From assembly GCF_036014175.1 (NCBI RefSeq), contig NZ_CP107917.1, positions 4,030,001-4,094,000 of the forward strand: 64,000 nt of DNA, given 5' to 3'. Position numbers and translations under genes: made by a program. A model generated the notes under the pieces. The model was given only the letters and a program-made list of their open reading frames with translations, was not told the origin of the DNA and made no database searches. Positions 41,566 through 50,137 of the stretch are shown here, piece after piece (the first letter of the stretch is position 1; every line of letters starts with the position of its first letter). Source of the DNA: Streptomyces sp. NBC_00443 (GTDB taxonomy: Bacteria; Actinomycetota; Actinomycetes; Streptomycetales; Streptomycetaceae).

Positions 41566-42234
41566 GTGCGCGCACAGCAAAACCCTGCGGGGCCAGGATC
41601 GAGAACCGGGCGACTCGTGGCCGTGGTGGGCCTGGACGGAGCCGGCAAGTCGACCCAGGTGCGCATGCTCGGCGAATGGCTACGCTCACAAGGCGTTCCG
41701 GGCCAAGCGCACCGGAGCCTCACCATGGCCCCCGTACGCAAGGCACTCAACCTCATAGCCGAACAGGAGGGGCTCGCAGACCACTTGGAGCTCATCGGCG
41801 GCGAGACCATGCGCCTCGTCTCCTCCTGCTCCCAGCTTGCCCGGGTCACCGCTCTCGCGGAGAACCTCACGACATCCCCGGACGTCGTGATCGTCGACCG
41901 CTTCGTCTACTGTCAGTACGCCCTGGCCAAGGCCGAGGGGGTCGGCAGCGTCGACTTCCTGCGCAGGCTCCTCGGAGGAGCGCCCAAGCCGGATCTCACG
42001 ATCTTCCTGGACGTCTCCCCGGCCGAAGCGGTTCGCCGCATCAATGTGCGCGGAATCGACGAGGAGGACCCGGAGTTCCTCGAGACCTTCCGGGCCGCGT
42101 ACCTGGACCTCCCCGAGTTCACCGATTTCGTCTCGGTCCCGGGCGACGGCGACTTCGAGACGGTACAGCTGGCCATGAGGCAGGCCCTCGTCGACGCGTT
42201 CCCCGAGATCTTCGCGAACGTCTCGACCAGCTGA
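41566..42234 (+). CDS. dTMP-kinase-like P-loop kinase
   Basis: A 222-residue P-loop kinase of the thymidylate kinase family: Walker A VGLDGAGKST at residues 21-30, the substrate-side DRFVYCQYALAKAEG, and a hydrophobic strand PDLTIFLDVSP. The usual DR(Y/H) and TREPGGT motifs of true thymidylate kinases are altered or absent, and the housekeeping enzyme is encoded at 55-58 kb. It therefore probably phosphorylates something other than dTMP, perhaps a pathway intermediate or nucleotide moiety. GTG at 41566. Confidence 0.8.
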   Translation: MRAQQNPAGPGSRTGRLVAVVGLDGAGKSTQVRMLGEWLRSQGVPGQAHRSLTMAPVRKALNLIAEQEGLADHLELIGGETMRLVSSCSQLARVTALAENLTTSPDVVIVDRFVYCQYALAKAEGVGSVDFLRRLLGGAPKPDLTIFLDVSPAEAVRRINVRGIDEEDPEFLETFRAAYLDLPEFTDFVSVPGDGDFETVQLAMRQALVDAFPEIFANVSTS

Positions 42235-42626
42235 GCCGCCCTCCCGACGGGGCCGAGGCTCCTTCGAGCCCGGTTACCTCTCAACTGGCCAAGAAGCACC
42301 GGAACTTCGAGAGAACCGGACCTCCATCAGGCCGGTGATGCGCTCGTTGCCCGCCCCGTTATGGCGAGCTCCCTTCCCTTGTGGCCACAGCCCGGGACGG
42401 CACGCATACGAGACGGCCGACCCTTCGGTACGCCCCGTGACCCTGCGGCTTCAAGCGCCGGCCGGATGGCGGGGCGCCGGACCTCAACCCCGCCCCTCGC
42501 TGCTCCGGCAACGGCTCGCCGCCTCGCGCCCACCCCTTGCGTCGGTCGTCCCACGACGATCACGCCCTGCCGGCCGGACCGCACGTTCCACCTCGGCAAT
42601 CCATCCAACAACGACGGGATAACACG
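42235..42626. other. Intergenic region before the aldolase-like gene
   Basis: 392 bp without a convincing gene. Open frames run through it on both strands, but third-position GC is only about 73% in the best one (42361-42630), well below real genes nearby, and no family is recognisable. Possibly an mRNA leader or decayed gene. Confidence 0.5.
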
Positions 42627-43451
42627 ATGAAGGGCTCGATCGTCCTGGTGAACGACACTGACGATCCCGAGATCACTCGGTCGATCGCTCAGGAGCGGCA
42701 GCACCGGCTGACCCAGCTGATCGCCGCACTCCGCCTCTTCTCACTCTGGGGCTACGACGAAGGCGAGGGCTTCGCCGGGCACTTCGCCTGCCGGGACCCG
42801 GAAGTGAATAATACGTTCTGGGTGAACCCCGTCGGGGTCCATCTGTCGATGGTCGACGTCGACGACCTCGTCCTGCTCGACTACGAGGGCAACGTGCTGG
42901 CGGGTCGCCACCCGGTCAACATAGGTGCCCTGGTGCTGCACTCCAGCGTGCATGCCGCACGACCGGACGTGGTGGCCTCGGCGCACTTCCATTCCACATA
43001 CGGACGCATCTGGGCAAGCACCGGCAGAATCCTCCCCGTCACCAGCCAGGACACCTGCGCCTTCTACCAGGACCAGGCGGTGGACCACGAGTTCGGCGGC
43101 CTACCCCACACGTTCGAGGACGGCCGGGCAACCGCCGAGGCGCTCGGCGACCTCAACACCCTGATCCTCAAGTACCACGGCCTGCTCACCGTCGGGGCCT
43201 CGGTGGAGGCGGCGGCCTGGCGCTACATCACCCTGGAAAGGGCGTGCAAGGCGCAGGTGCTGTCGGCGGGGCTCGGGCCGCTGGAGCCGATTCCGCACGA
43301 CGTCGCCCTCAAGACACAGCGCTATGTGGCATCCGAAGAAAGCGCGCGCGTGCAGTTCCAGCCCCTCTACGACTACATCGAGCACGTCGACGGGGCGTGG
43401 ACCACCGAGGCGTCCCGCATGCCCGTGGTGCCTGTGCCCACTCCGGTCTGA
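42627..43451 (+). CDS. Class II aldolase/adducin family protein
   Basis: A 274-residue protein of the zinc-dependent class II aldolase family (fuculose-1-phosphate aldolase type). Zinc ligands are seen in ASAHFHSTYGRIW and ILKYHGLLTVGASVEAA, and the N-terminal FAGHFACRDPEVNNTFWVNP is typical. Members cleave or form C-C bonds beside a phosphate, or epimerise or decarboxylate sugar phosphates. ATG at 42627 gives MKGSIVLVNDTDD. It is followed after about 60 bp by an aminotransferase gene with a strong AGGAGG site, so aldol product then transamination is a plausible sequence. Confidence 0.85.
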   Translation: MKGSIVLVNDTDDPEITRSIAQERQHRLTQLIAALRLFSLWGYDEGEGFAGHFACRDPEVNNTFWVNPVGVHLSMVDVDDLVLLDYEGNVLAGRHPVNIGALVLHSSVHAARPDVVASAHFHSTYGRIWASTGRILPVTSQDTCAFYQDQAVDHEFGGLPHTFEDGRATAEALGDLNTLILKYHGLLTVGASVEAAAWRYITLERACKAQVLSAGLGPLEPIPHDVALKTQRYVASEESARVQFQPLYDYIEHVDGAWTTEASRMPVVPVPTPV

Positions 43452-43510
43452 CCTCGCTGCCCTCAGCGACCTGCCCATCGCACCGGAGTTCACCCGTCTC
43501 AGGAGGACCG

Positions 43511-44608
43511 TTGAAAGCGCAGCTCACCCGGCCGGAACTGGACGCCTTGCCGTCCTACCTGCCAAGCCCCATCCCGCTCGACAGCAGCGGTGCCCCGCAG
43601 GCACCCGACGCTGCAAGACTCGCGCTCAACGAGCTTCCCTTCGGCCCGCTGCCCGGTGTCCTCGAGGCCATCATCGCCGCCGCCGGCGGCTCCAACCGCT
43701 ATCCGGACATGGCGGCCGTGGCCCTGCGCAACGCCCTGGCCGACCGCCACGGTGTGACACCGGATCGGATCGTGACCGGCTTCGGCTCCGTCTATCTCCT
43801 CGAACTGCTGCTGAAGGCAGTATGCGAACCCGGCCAGGAGTTCGTCTTCCCCTGGCGCTCCTACGAGGCATATCCGGTCGCCGCGGTGGGCGGCAACATA
43901 CGTCCCGTACAGGTGCCTTGCGCCGCCGACTTCCGTCAGGACCTCGACGCGATGTCGGCGGCGATCACCGCCGACACCCGTGTGGCGCTCATCTGCAATC
44001 CCAACAACCCCACCAGCACCGCCGTCACCCGCGCAGAGCTCACGAAGTTCATCGACTCGGTCCCGGAATCGGTCCTGGTCGTCCTGGATGAGGCATACGG
44101 CGAGTTCGTCACCGACCCCGACGTCCCGGACGGGCTGGTCGAGTACGGCGACCGGCGCAACGTAGTCATCCTCCGCACCATGTCAAAGGCGTGGGGCCTG
44201 GCCGGTCTGCGCCTGGGATGGCTGGCCGCCGCGCCGGAAGTGGCCACCGCCATGCGCAAACTCCTGGCCCCTTTTGCCACAAGCACCTTCGCCGAGGTAT
44301 CCGCGCTCGCCGCGCTCGACCAGGAGAAAGAGGTACGCCGCCGCGTCGACTTCATCACCGCGGAACGCGCCCGGATGTACCCGGCGCTGAAGGCACTTGC
44401 GCCCCGGGCCCCAGTGTCTCAGGCGAATTTCTTCTGGCTCCCCATGGCGGATCCCGCTGCCTTTGCGGCGCACTGCAAGGCCGGCGGGGTCCTCATACGC
44501 GACTTTCCCGAAGCCGCCCGCGTAACCATAGGCACCGCAGCGGAGAACGACCGGCTTCTCGAGGTGACAGCCACAGCTGGCCAGTTGCTCACAGCGAGGA
44601 TTGACTAG
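43511..44608 (+). CDS. HisC-like PLP aminotransferase
   Basis: A fold-type I aminotransferase of the histidinol-phosphate/aromatic family, 365 residues from TTG 43511 after AGGAGG. Visible features: LNELPFGPLPGVLEAI and SNRYPDMAAVALRNAL near the N terminus, ICNPNNPTSTAV, the PLP-binding LDEAYGEF and the Schiff-base lysine in RTMSKAWGLAGLRLGW. It overlaps the next gene by one base. The same scaffold is encoded again at 50138; the two share WRSYEAYP/WRSFEAYP. Substrate unknown, probably a 2-oxo acid or aldehyde made in the locus. Confidence 0.9.
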   Translation: MKAQLTRPELDALPSYLPSPIPLDSSGAPQAPDAARLALNELPFGPLPGVLEAIIAAAGGSNRYPDMAAVALRNALADRHGVTPDRIVTGFGSVYLLELLLKAVCEPGQEFVFPWRSYEAYPVAAVGGNIRPVQVPCAADFRQDLDAMSAAITADTRVALICNPNNPTSTAVTRAELTKFIDSVPESVLVVLDEAYGEFVTDPDVPDGLVEYGDRRNVVILRTMSKAWGLAGLRLGWLAAAPEVATAMRKLLAPFATSTFAEVSALAALDQEKEVRRRVDFITAERARMYPALKALAPRAPVSQANFFWLPMADPAAFAAHCKAGGVLIRDFPEAARVTIGTAAENDRLLEVTATAGQLLTARID

Positions 44609-45408
44609 TGTTCATTCCCCTTGATTCCGACGGCCATCTGATAAATCTTGCCGACGCCGAGAAGGTGGGGCCGCAATGGCGCCCCCTCATCGAGAGTCTG
44701 GTGGATGAATGCAGGTTACGCTACCAAGATCTTGCCAGCGTTTACATCAGAGGATCAGTGGCCACCGGAACAGCCGTGTGGGGACGTTCGGACATTGACC
44801 TCATAGCCGTGACGCACCAGGAGCACGCGTTCGACAGGGTGTGGATGCAGGAGGCCGCGGATCGTACGCGCAGTCGGCACTCGACCGTCGTCGACATCGA
44901 CCTCGCCATAACATCGGCGACAACAATACTCACGGACCGCAAAAGCGGCTTCTACATCAAGACGCAATCGGCTCTGGTGTACGGAGAAGACTTCGCGCCG
45001 CGGATCGCCCCCTATCCGATTGATGCGGAAGCGTTCAGTCATCTGTTTAATCTCGAACTCGATCTCAAAACGGTCTGTGGCGCCGTTGACGGCGCCACCG
45101 AGACTTTTGCGCGAACGCTCATTTTGCGACTTGTGAAGCGAGTACTGCGCGCCGGCCTGGAATTGGTTGCCGAACGGCAGCAAGAATATACGCGCGACCC
45201 GGACATGTGCTGCGACCTCTTCGGAAAGTATTATCCCGAAAAGGCGGCAGCCGCGCGGAACATACTGGCGCTAATGTCCGAGTTGGCCGATCCTGATGAC
45301 GCGCTTGAATCAATCGAATCATTGATTGATTGGATCGCCATCGAGAGGTCACGCCTCTACCCGCTGGAACTGCCGAAGATCGCTTTCATTGACGACCTCG
45401 GAGTCTGA
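44608..45408 (+). CDS. Nucleotidyltransferase (antibiotic-adenylyltransferase-like)
   Basis: A 266-residue protein of the polymerase-beta-type nucleotidyltransferase fold: IRGSVATGTAVWGRSDIDLIAV gives the GS...DxD motif and STVVDIDLAI the third acid. A helical C-terminal domain follows, as in kanamycin- or streptomycin-modifying enzymes. It may adenylylate a product for self-protection or a pathway intermediate. Base composition is unlike its neighbours: parts fall near 48% GC with many A/T-ending codons, and codon 37 is TTA (44716-44718), so translation should need bldA tRNA. GTG start overlaps the aminotransferase stop. Confidence 0.8.
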   Translation: MFIPLDSDGHLINLADAEKVGPQWRPLIESLVDECRLRYQDLASVYIRGSVATGTAVWGRSDIDLIAVTHQEHAFDRVWMQEAADRTRSRHSTVVDIDLAITSATTILTDRKSGFYIKTQSALVYGEDFAPRIAPYPIDAEAFSHLFNLELDLKTVCGAVDGATETFARTLILRLVKRVLRAGLELVAERQQEYTRDPDMCCDLFGKYYPEKAAAARNILALMSELADPDDALESIESLIDWIAIERSRLYPLELPKIAFIDDLGV

Positions 45409-45415
45409 CAGGACT

Positions 45416-46060
45416 TCAGAGCTGCGCCGAGGTGCCCGGGGCCAGGCGCAGGTGCTCCGTGCCGCCGAGCCCACCGATCTGCCGGTCGTAGATCGGGCGG
45501 GCCAGGTCGGACAGGAGCGCGTCGTGGATGTCATACGCACGGCGCGGCTTGACCTCGCGTACGTAGTCGATGACCTCGCAGATCTTGCTCCAGGGAGCCT
45601 GCACCGGGAGCATCAGCGTCTCGACCGGGTGGTCGGGGACAGTGAGGGCGTCGCCGGGGTGGAAGACCGTGCCGACGTCGTCGCCCTGTACTAGGTAGCC
45701 GACGTTCGTGATGCGCGGGATGTCCGGGTGTATGACGGCGTGCAGCTCGCCGTGGACCTGGACGTCGAATCCCGCAGCGGTGAACGTGTCGCCATGGCCG
45801 ACGGTGTGGACACGGCCCGGGAACGCGGCGGTCAGCTGCTCCGCGACCGATTTCAGGGTCCAGATCTGCGCGCCGGAGTTGGCCTCCATGCCGGCGCGCA
45901 GCCGTGCCTCGTCGAAGTGGTCGGGGTGCTCGTGTGTCACGAGGATCGCGTCGGCGCCGAGCGCGGCGTCCTGCTCCGAGAACCCGCCCGGATCGATGAC
46001 AAGGGTTCGGCCGTCCTTCTCCAGGCGGACACAGGCGTGGGAATTCTTCGTGAGCTTCAT
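45416..46060 (-). CDS. MBL-fold metal-dependent hydrolase (UlaG-like)
   Basis: A 214-residue metallo-beta-lactamase-fold protein: MKLTKNSHACVRLEKDGRTL, the metal motif VTHEHPDHFDE, GHGDTFTAAGFDVQVHGE and FHPGDALTVPDHPVETLMLPV. Such small stand-alone members are common in actinomycetes and their substrates are usually unknown. ATG at 46060. It is convergent with the nucleotidyltransferase gene with a 7-bp gap and could be a resident gene rather than part of the accessory pathway. Confidence 0.88.
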   Translation of the reverse strand: MKLTKNSHACVRLEKDGRTLVIDPGGFSEQDAALGADAILVTHEHPDHFDEARLRAGMEANSGAQIWTLKSVAEQLTAAFPGRVHTVGHGDTFTAAGFDVQVHGELHAVIHPDIPRITNVGYLVQGDDVGTVFHPGDALTVPDHPVETLMLPVQAPWSKICEVIDYVREVKPRRAYDIHDALLSDLARPIYDRQIGGLGGTEHLRLAPGTSAQL

Positions 46061-46197
46061 GGGTCCATCCTGTCGTGCCCCCTGGGCCACGGTCCGCCAA
46101 CTTCCGCAGCAGCATTGCCCCCGCAGGCCTCGGGGACACACCGCGGCATCACCAACCGCGGCCCGAGAGGTCATGGATCGATCTGTTCGACGGAGCG

Positions 46198-46614
46198 TCA
46201 GCCGCGGTAGACACTGAAGCGATTGGTCAGAGTGCGGACCAGCTCGTGCTCCCCCACCACGCCGACCGCGCAGACGCCCAGTTCGCCCGGCGCCGCTCGG
46301 GCGACCAGGTCCCGGTAGGCGTCGAAGGAGTTGCTGAGCGACTGGCCCTGAGCCGTGAACAGCACGGTGGGCAGTCCCTCGGCCCGGGCAGCCTGGGCAA
46401 GAGCGGTCAGGTGACTGCTCCGGCCGGAGAGCACCAGGGTGTTGAAACGGATGCCGGCGTGCAGCGCGCTGTCGGCGTCGCGCACGTCGTCCGCGTAGAT
46501 CCGGTCTTCGAGGCGGGCCAACTGGCCCATGACGATCGCGGAGGCATTGGCGACCGCTCCCGCGTCCATCGACTTGTCGACGGCGATGGCCGTGCGAAGA
46601 AGGTCGGACGTCAC
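46198..46614 (-). CDS. DUF2000 family protein
   Basis: A 138-residue protein of the DUF2000 family, which has a peptidyl-tRNA-hydrolase II-like fold and no settled function. Family features: TAIAVDKSMDAGAVANASAIVMG, RDADSALHAGIRFNTLVLSG, GLPTVLFTAQGQSLSNSFDAY and a closing VGVVGEHELVRTLTNRF. GTG at 46614 overlaps the end of the BacA-like gene by 4 bp. It is the last gene of the ATP-grasp/BacA-like/DUF2000 unit, so a role near that pathway is likely. Confidence 0.8.
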   Translation of the reverse strand: MTSDLLRTAIAVDKSMDAGAVANASAIVMGQLARLEDRIYADDVRDADSALHAGIRFNTLVLSGRSSHLTALAQAARAEGLPTVLFTAQGQSLSNSFDAYRDLVARAAPGELGVCAVGVVGEHELVRTLTNRFSVYRG

Positions 46615-47237
46615 TGCTGTTCCCTCCGCTCGAACACGACGAAGCTCATCGGCGTACCGGCCGAGAGCACCTCGATGGTCTTGAGACCGTAGTGGTCTGC
46701 GCAGGTCTGATTGGTTATGGCGGCCGCTGTACGGGGATTCTCCAGGGCGCCACGGCAGGCCGCGCTGTTGGAGGTGGCCTGGACCGCGTCGTCCGTGCGG
46801 CTCTGGACACCGGCCTCGAACAGGACTCGGGTCGCCGGGTGGTAGTGGACCGTGTCGAAGCGGTGGAGGGCTGCATGTTCCTCCGGGGCGGCAAGGACCA
46901 TGTCGGGCAGCGTGCTGACGAACGCCTCGACCGCGCGCAGTTGCGGGTCGAAGAAGAAGGAGCGGATCTCCGGGTATGCGCCGGCGACGAGCAGCGCGTC
47001 GTGCCGGCCGTCCTTCACCGACGTGGCGGCGAGTTCGAAGGACGGGTAGCCGAACAGCCGGCCCGTTCGTCCGTGTGCCGCTGCCCACCGCATTCCCACG
47101 GTGACGCTGCAGGTCAGACCTGCGGGATCGTCCGCGAGTGTAGCGGCGGAGCGGTAACGAACGGCCGGGGTGATTTCCGTGGAAAATGCTGCCGCCTGCT
47201 CATAACCATCGATCTGTGCATCGATCTGTGCAGTCAC
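46611..47237 (-). CDS. BacA/prephenate-dehydratase-fold protein (prephenate decarboxylase-like)
   Basis: A 208-residue protein I relate to BacA of bacilysin synthesis, a non-aromatising prephenate decarboxylase. Remembered BacA features align: AGAYPEIRSFFFDPQL corresponds to HAYDGIKHFYMRPDL, AAITNQTCADHYGLK to IALTNELARQKYGLQ, and the shared PMSF/PMSW near the end. The expected N-terminal GPEGTSS motif is not obvious, so the substrate may differ from prephenate. It lies 39 bp after a BacD-like ligase gene and overlaps DUF2000, giving the locus a dihydro-aromatic amino acid flavour. Confidence 0.65.
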   Translation of the reverse strand: MTAQIDAQIDGYEQAAAFSTEITPAVRYRSAATLADDPAGLTCSVTVGMRWAAAHGRTGRLFGYPSFELAATSVKDGRHDALLVAGAYPEIRSFFFDPQLRAVEAFVSTLPDMVLAAPEEHAALHRFDTVHYHPATRVLFEAGVQSRTDDAVQATSNSAACRGALENPRTAAAITNQTCADHYGLKTIEVLSAGTPMSFVVFERREQQ

Positions 47238-47276
47238 GGTCAGCTCTCTCTCACATACGAGAGGAAGAGGGAATAA

Positions 47277-48605
47277 TCACTGCTCGATTTCATAGAAACC
47301 CACCCCGTCGAGATATCGAATCGTCCCCATGTCACGGTGGACGATCTCTTCCACTTCATGCATCAGATTGACGATCACGGGATACGTCGTGTCGTCCATG
47401 GTCGGCACGATCCGGTCACCCGGCCGCACCAGCTCCCAGACTTCCCGGAAGCTCTCCATCGACTTGATCCGGTCGAGGTCGGGGTAGCCCGCAAGCCTTC
47501 CGGCGACCGGGGAAATGAGCGCCACCCAGGCGAAGAACCGGTCAATCGCGTAGGGCTCGCCCCGGCGAGCGAGGAAGCGCCGGGGGCGGACATAGGCGTC
47601 AACGGCCCAATCAAGCTGGGACTCGCCGGTGGCCAGCTGGGCGTAGTACGGCAGGTCGCCGCCGGACAGCCGGGCGCCCGCCTCGATGAGACAGGGGCCC
47701 TGCGGGGTCATCTTGAGCTCCACATGCGCCGCGCCGTACCGGATGCCGAGCGCGTCCAGCACGTCGAAGGCGTACTGGACCAGCGCATCCTGAACCTCGC
47801 CCCGGCGCGGCACGATGTAGCACGCGCCGGACAGGTCCGTGATCCCGTTGACGGAGTACCGGGAACTGCGCCAGATCTCGGCGGCGTGGTGATGGCCGTC
47901 GAGGCTCGCCGTATTGACGATGTACTCCGTACCCACCAGGTATTCCTGGGCGAGGACCGCCGTATTGGGTGCGGAGAAAATGTCGTCGGACCCGATGAGC
48001 CGACGGAAGGCCGTGGCCGACTCCTGCGGAGTGTCGCAGAACGAGACGCCGTCCCCGCCCGCGCTGCGCATCGGCTTGACGACGATCCGGCCGCCGATCT
48101 CCCGGTGCCAGTCCACCAGTTCGGCCTCGTTCTCGGCACGCAGGTGCCGTGCTGTGAGCAGGCCTGCGGCGCGTGCGGCCTCGGCCATCGCGGCCTTGTC
48201 CCTGCGGGCCTCGCTGAGCCTGGTGCCATTGGACGGCAGTCCGAGAGCCTCGCTCAGGACGTCGGCGAAAGCCACTCCGTACTCGCCGCCGGCCATCACG
48301 GCGACCGGCCGGTACGGGGCGAGTTCCTTCAGGGTCTGGTCGAGATCACCGTCGTGCACGATATTCGCCGCGTAGTTCTCCAGCGTCGGGCGCGACGACC
48401 GGTACACGGCGGGCGGCTCGGCAGAACTCTGGATCCGTACGCAGGGAAATCCGGCCCGTCTAAATGCCGGCGCTATATGGCGAGCGGTCTGCGGAACGCC
48501 GTGCGATGCCGTCTCATAGGTATCCACGAGAACGACATGCGGCTTCCCCGTCGCGTAAGAATTGGTTCCCACTATTTCCCCCGTACCTGTCGGAACAATA
48601 TGCAT
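47277..48605 (-). CDS. ATP-grasp amino acid ligase (BacD-like)
   Basis: A 442-residue ATP-grasp ligase of the L-amino acid alpha-ligase kind, which forms dipeptides through an aminoacyl phosphate. Visible: GRIVVKPMRSAGGDGVSFCDTP, VLAQEYLVGTEYIVNTASLDG, AAHVELKMTPQGPCLIEAGARLSG with metal-binding Glu residues, and GDLPYYAQLATGESQLDWAV. The N domain includes LVDTYETASHGVPQTARHIAPAF. It is first in the leftward unit with the BacA-like and DUF2000 genes and divergent from an MFS gene 109 bp away. Confidence 0.85.
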   Translation of the reverse strand: MHIVPTGTGEIVGTNSYATGKPHVVLVDTYETASHGVPQTARHIAPAFRRAGFPCVRIQSSAEPPAVYRSSRPTLENYAANIVHDGDLDQTLKELAPYRPVAVMAGGEYGVAFADVLSEALGLPSNGTRLSEARRDKAAMAEAARAAGLLTARHLRAENEAELVDWHREIGGRIVVKPMRSAGGDGVSFCDTPQESATAFRRLIGSDDIFSAPNTAVLAQEYLVGTEYIVNTASLDGHHHAAEIWRSSRYSVNGITDLSGACYIVPRRGEVQDALVQYAFDVLDALGIRYGAAHVELKMTPQGPCLIEAGARLSGGDLPYYAQLATGESQLDWAVDAYVRPRRFLARRGEPYAIDRFFAWVALISPVAGRLAGYPDLDRIKSMESFREVWELVRPGDRIVPTMDDTTYPVIVNLMHEVEEIVHRDMGTIRYLDGVGFYEIEQ

Positions 48606-48714
48606 CCTTCACTGCCCCATAAGGCCTGTCAACCTGGCATCTCACCATCCGGAATGCCGCTCGCCAGCAGCCGACGTCGACAGTCGAGTCACTATCGTGC
48701 GAAGATTTCCACCC

Positions 48715-49941
48715 ATGCGGACCAAGCGAAATCCCGCCACATTCGAGCGGTTTTCAGCCATGACTCAGGCCAGATTCGGTGGCCTTCCCGGACCTTTCTG
48801 GATTCTCTGGTCAGGCACCCTGATCAACCGACTCGGCACGATGGTCATCCCCTTTCTCTCCTTTTATCTGAGTCGCGAGCGGGGATTGGCCGCCACGGAG
48901 GTCGGTGCCGTTCTCGCGGTGTTGGGGATCGGAGGGGTGCTCTCCCAGCCGATCGGCGGTTTGATCACGGACCGCTGGGGCCGTCGGGTCGCGCTGAGCG
49001 GCGGCATGCTGGCCACGGGCGCGCTCATGCTGGCCCTCGGCTATACCGAAAGCACCGCCGTCATCGTCGTGGTGGTGTTCCTTCTCGGCGTCGCCCTGGA
49101 CCTGTTCCGGCCCGCGTCCCAGGCGATCGTCGCCGACCTGTTCCCGCCCGAGGGCCGCCCCAGGGCCTTCGGGATGCTGCTCTGGGCGGTGAACCTGGGC
49201 TTCGCCCTGTCCATGGCTCTCGGGGGGGCACTGGCCAGGGACGGGTTCCTCACGCTGTTCTGGATCGACGCGCTGAGCTGCGCCGTCTTCGGTCTGCTCG
49301 TCTGGCGGGGAGTGCCGGAAGGGCCCGCCCGGCAGACCAGGGTCGGCCAGGGGCGCGCCACCGACGCCCTGCGGGATCAGGTGATGGTCATCTTCGTGCT
49401 CCTGACCCTGCTGTGCGCCTTCGTCTTCATGCAGGCCCTGACCACCCTGCCCCTGGCGATGGAGCGGCATGGCCTGCCCACGTCCTCGTACGGCCTGGTC
49501 ATGGCCCTCAACGGCCTGACCATCGTGGTGCTCCAACCGCTGATGGGACACCGGCTCGGGCATGTCGACCGCACTCACGGGCTGGTCCTCGGCATGGTGC
49601 TGATGGGCGTCGGCAACGCCGCCACGGCCTGGGTGTCCACCACCCCCGGGTACGCCGGCGCGGTCGCTGTCTGGACGGTGGGCGAGGTCCTGCTGACCTC
49701 GCTCGGCTCCGCCCTGGTCGCCGACCTGGCACCGGTGGACCTGCGCGGCCGGTACAACGGCCTGTACGGACTGGCCTGGGGGCTCGGATCGTTCACGGCG
49801 CCGCTCGGCGGCACCCGTCTGCTGGAGGCAGGAGCCCCCGCGCTCTGGTACACGTGCGCCGCGCTGTGCGGTGTGGCGGCCGCCGGGCAGTGGGCCCTGC
49901 GCGGCGCCGTCCGACGCCGGATCGCGGCGGCCGAGGGTTGA
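48715..49941 (+). CDS. MFS transporter (BacE-like efflux candidate)
   Basis: A 408-residue major facilitator with about 12 hydrophobic segments. Family motif A lies in GGLITDRWGRRVALSGG, with ALDLFRPASQAIVADLF following. ATG at 48715 is used; ATG 48760 is a second option. It is divergent from the BacD-like ligase gene, the usual place for an exporter of the ligase product. In bacilysin loci the equivalent BacE confers self-protection, which is the inferred role here. Confidence 0.88.
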   Translation: MRTKRNPATFERFSAMTQARFGGLPGPFWILWSGTLINRLGTMVIPFLSFYLSRERGLAATEVGAVLAVLGIGGVLSQPIGGLITDRWGRRVALSGGMLATGALMLALGYTESTAVIVVVVFLLGVALDLFRPASQAIVADLFPPEGRPRAFGMLLWAVNLGFALSMALGGALARDGFLTLFWIDALSCAVFGLLVWRGVPEGPARQTRVGQGRATDALRDQVMVIFVLLTLLCAFVFMQALTTLPLAMERHGLPTSSYGLVMALNGLTIVVLQPLMGHRLGHVDRTHGLVLGMVLMGVGNAATAWVSTTPGYAGAVAVWTVGEVLLTSLGSALVADLAPVDLRGRYNGLYGLAWGLGSFTAPLGGTRLLEAGAPALWYTCAALCGVAAAGQWALRGAVRRRIAAAEG

Positions 49942-50137
49942 CCGAACGGGGCCGGTCGCCATCGCCCCGGGACGCCGCGGTGTCCCGGTCGGCAGCGAGT
50001 CGTCCGCCACCTCCGCGCGGCAGGAACCACCCAGGCCGGCAGAACCGCCTCGCCTCCGGCGACCGGCAGACGCTGGCGCCGCCAAGGACTACCTCAAGAT
50101 CGTCCGACGCGGCGACCAAGTCCTCGCTCCACGTGCG

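Noticed and set aside
41566..42234. Calling the kinase in the accessory locus a second housekeeping thymidylate kinase.
   Set aside because: The TREPGGT-type motif is missing and a complete tmk exists at 54998-58231.
42361..42630. A 89-codon frame ending in an ATGA overlap with the aldolase-like gene.
   Set aside because: Third-position GC is only about 73%, composition is Pro/Arg/Thr-rich, and no ribosome-binding site or family is visible; the overlap is probably chance.
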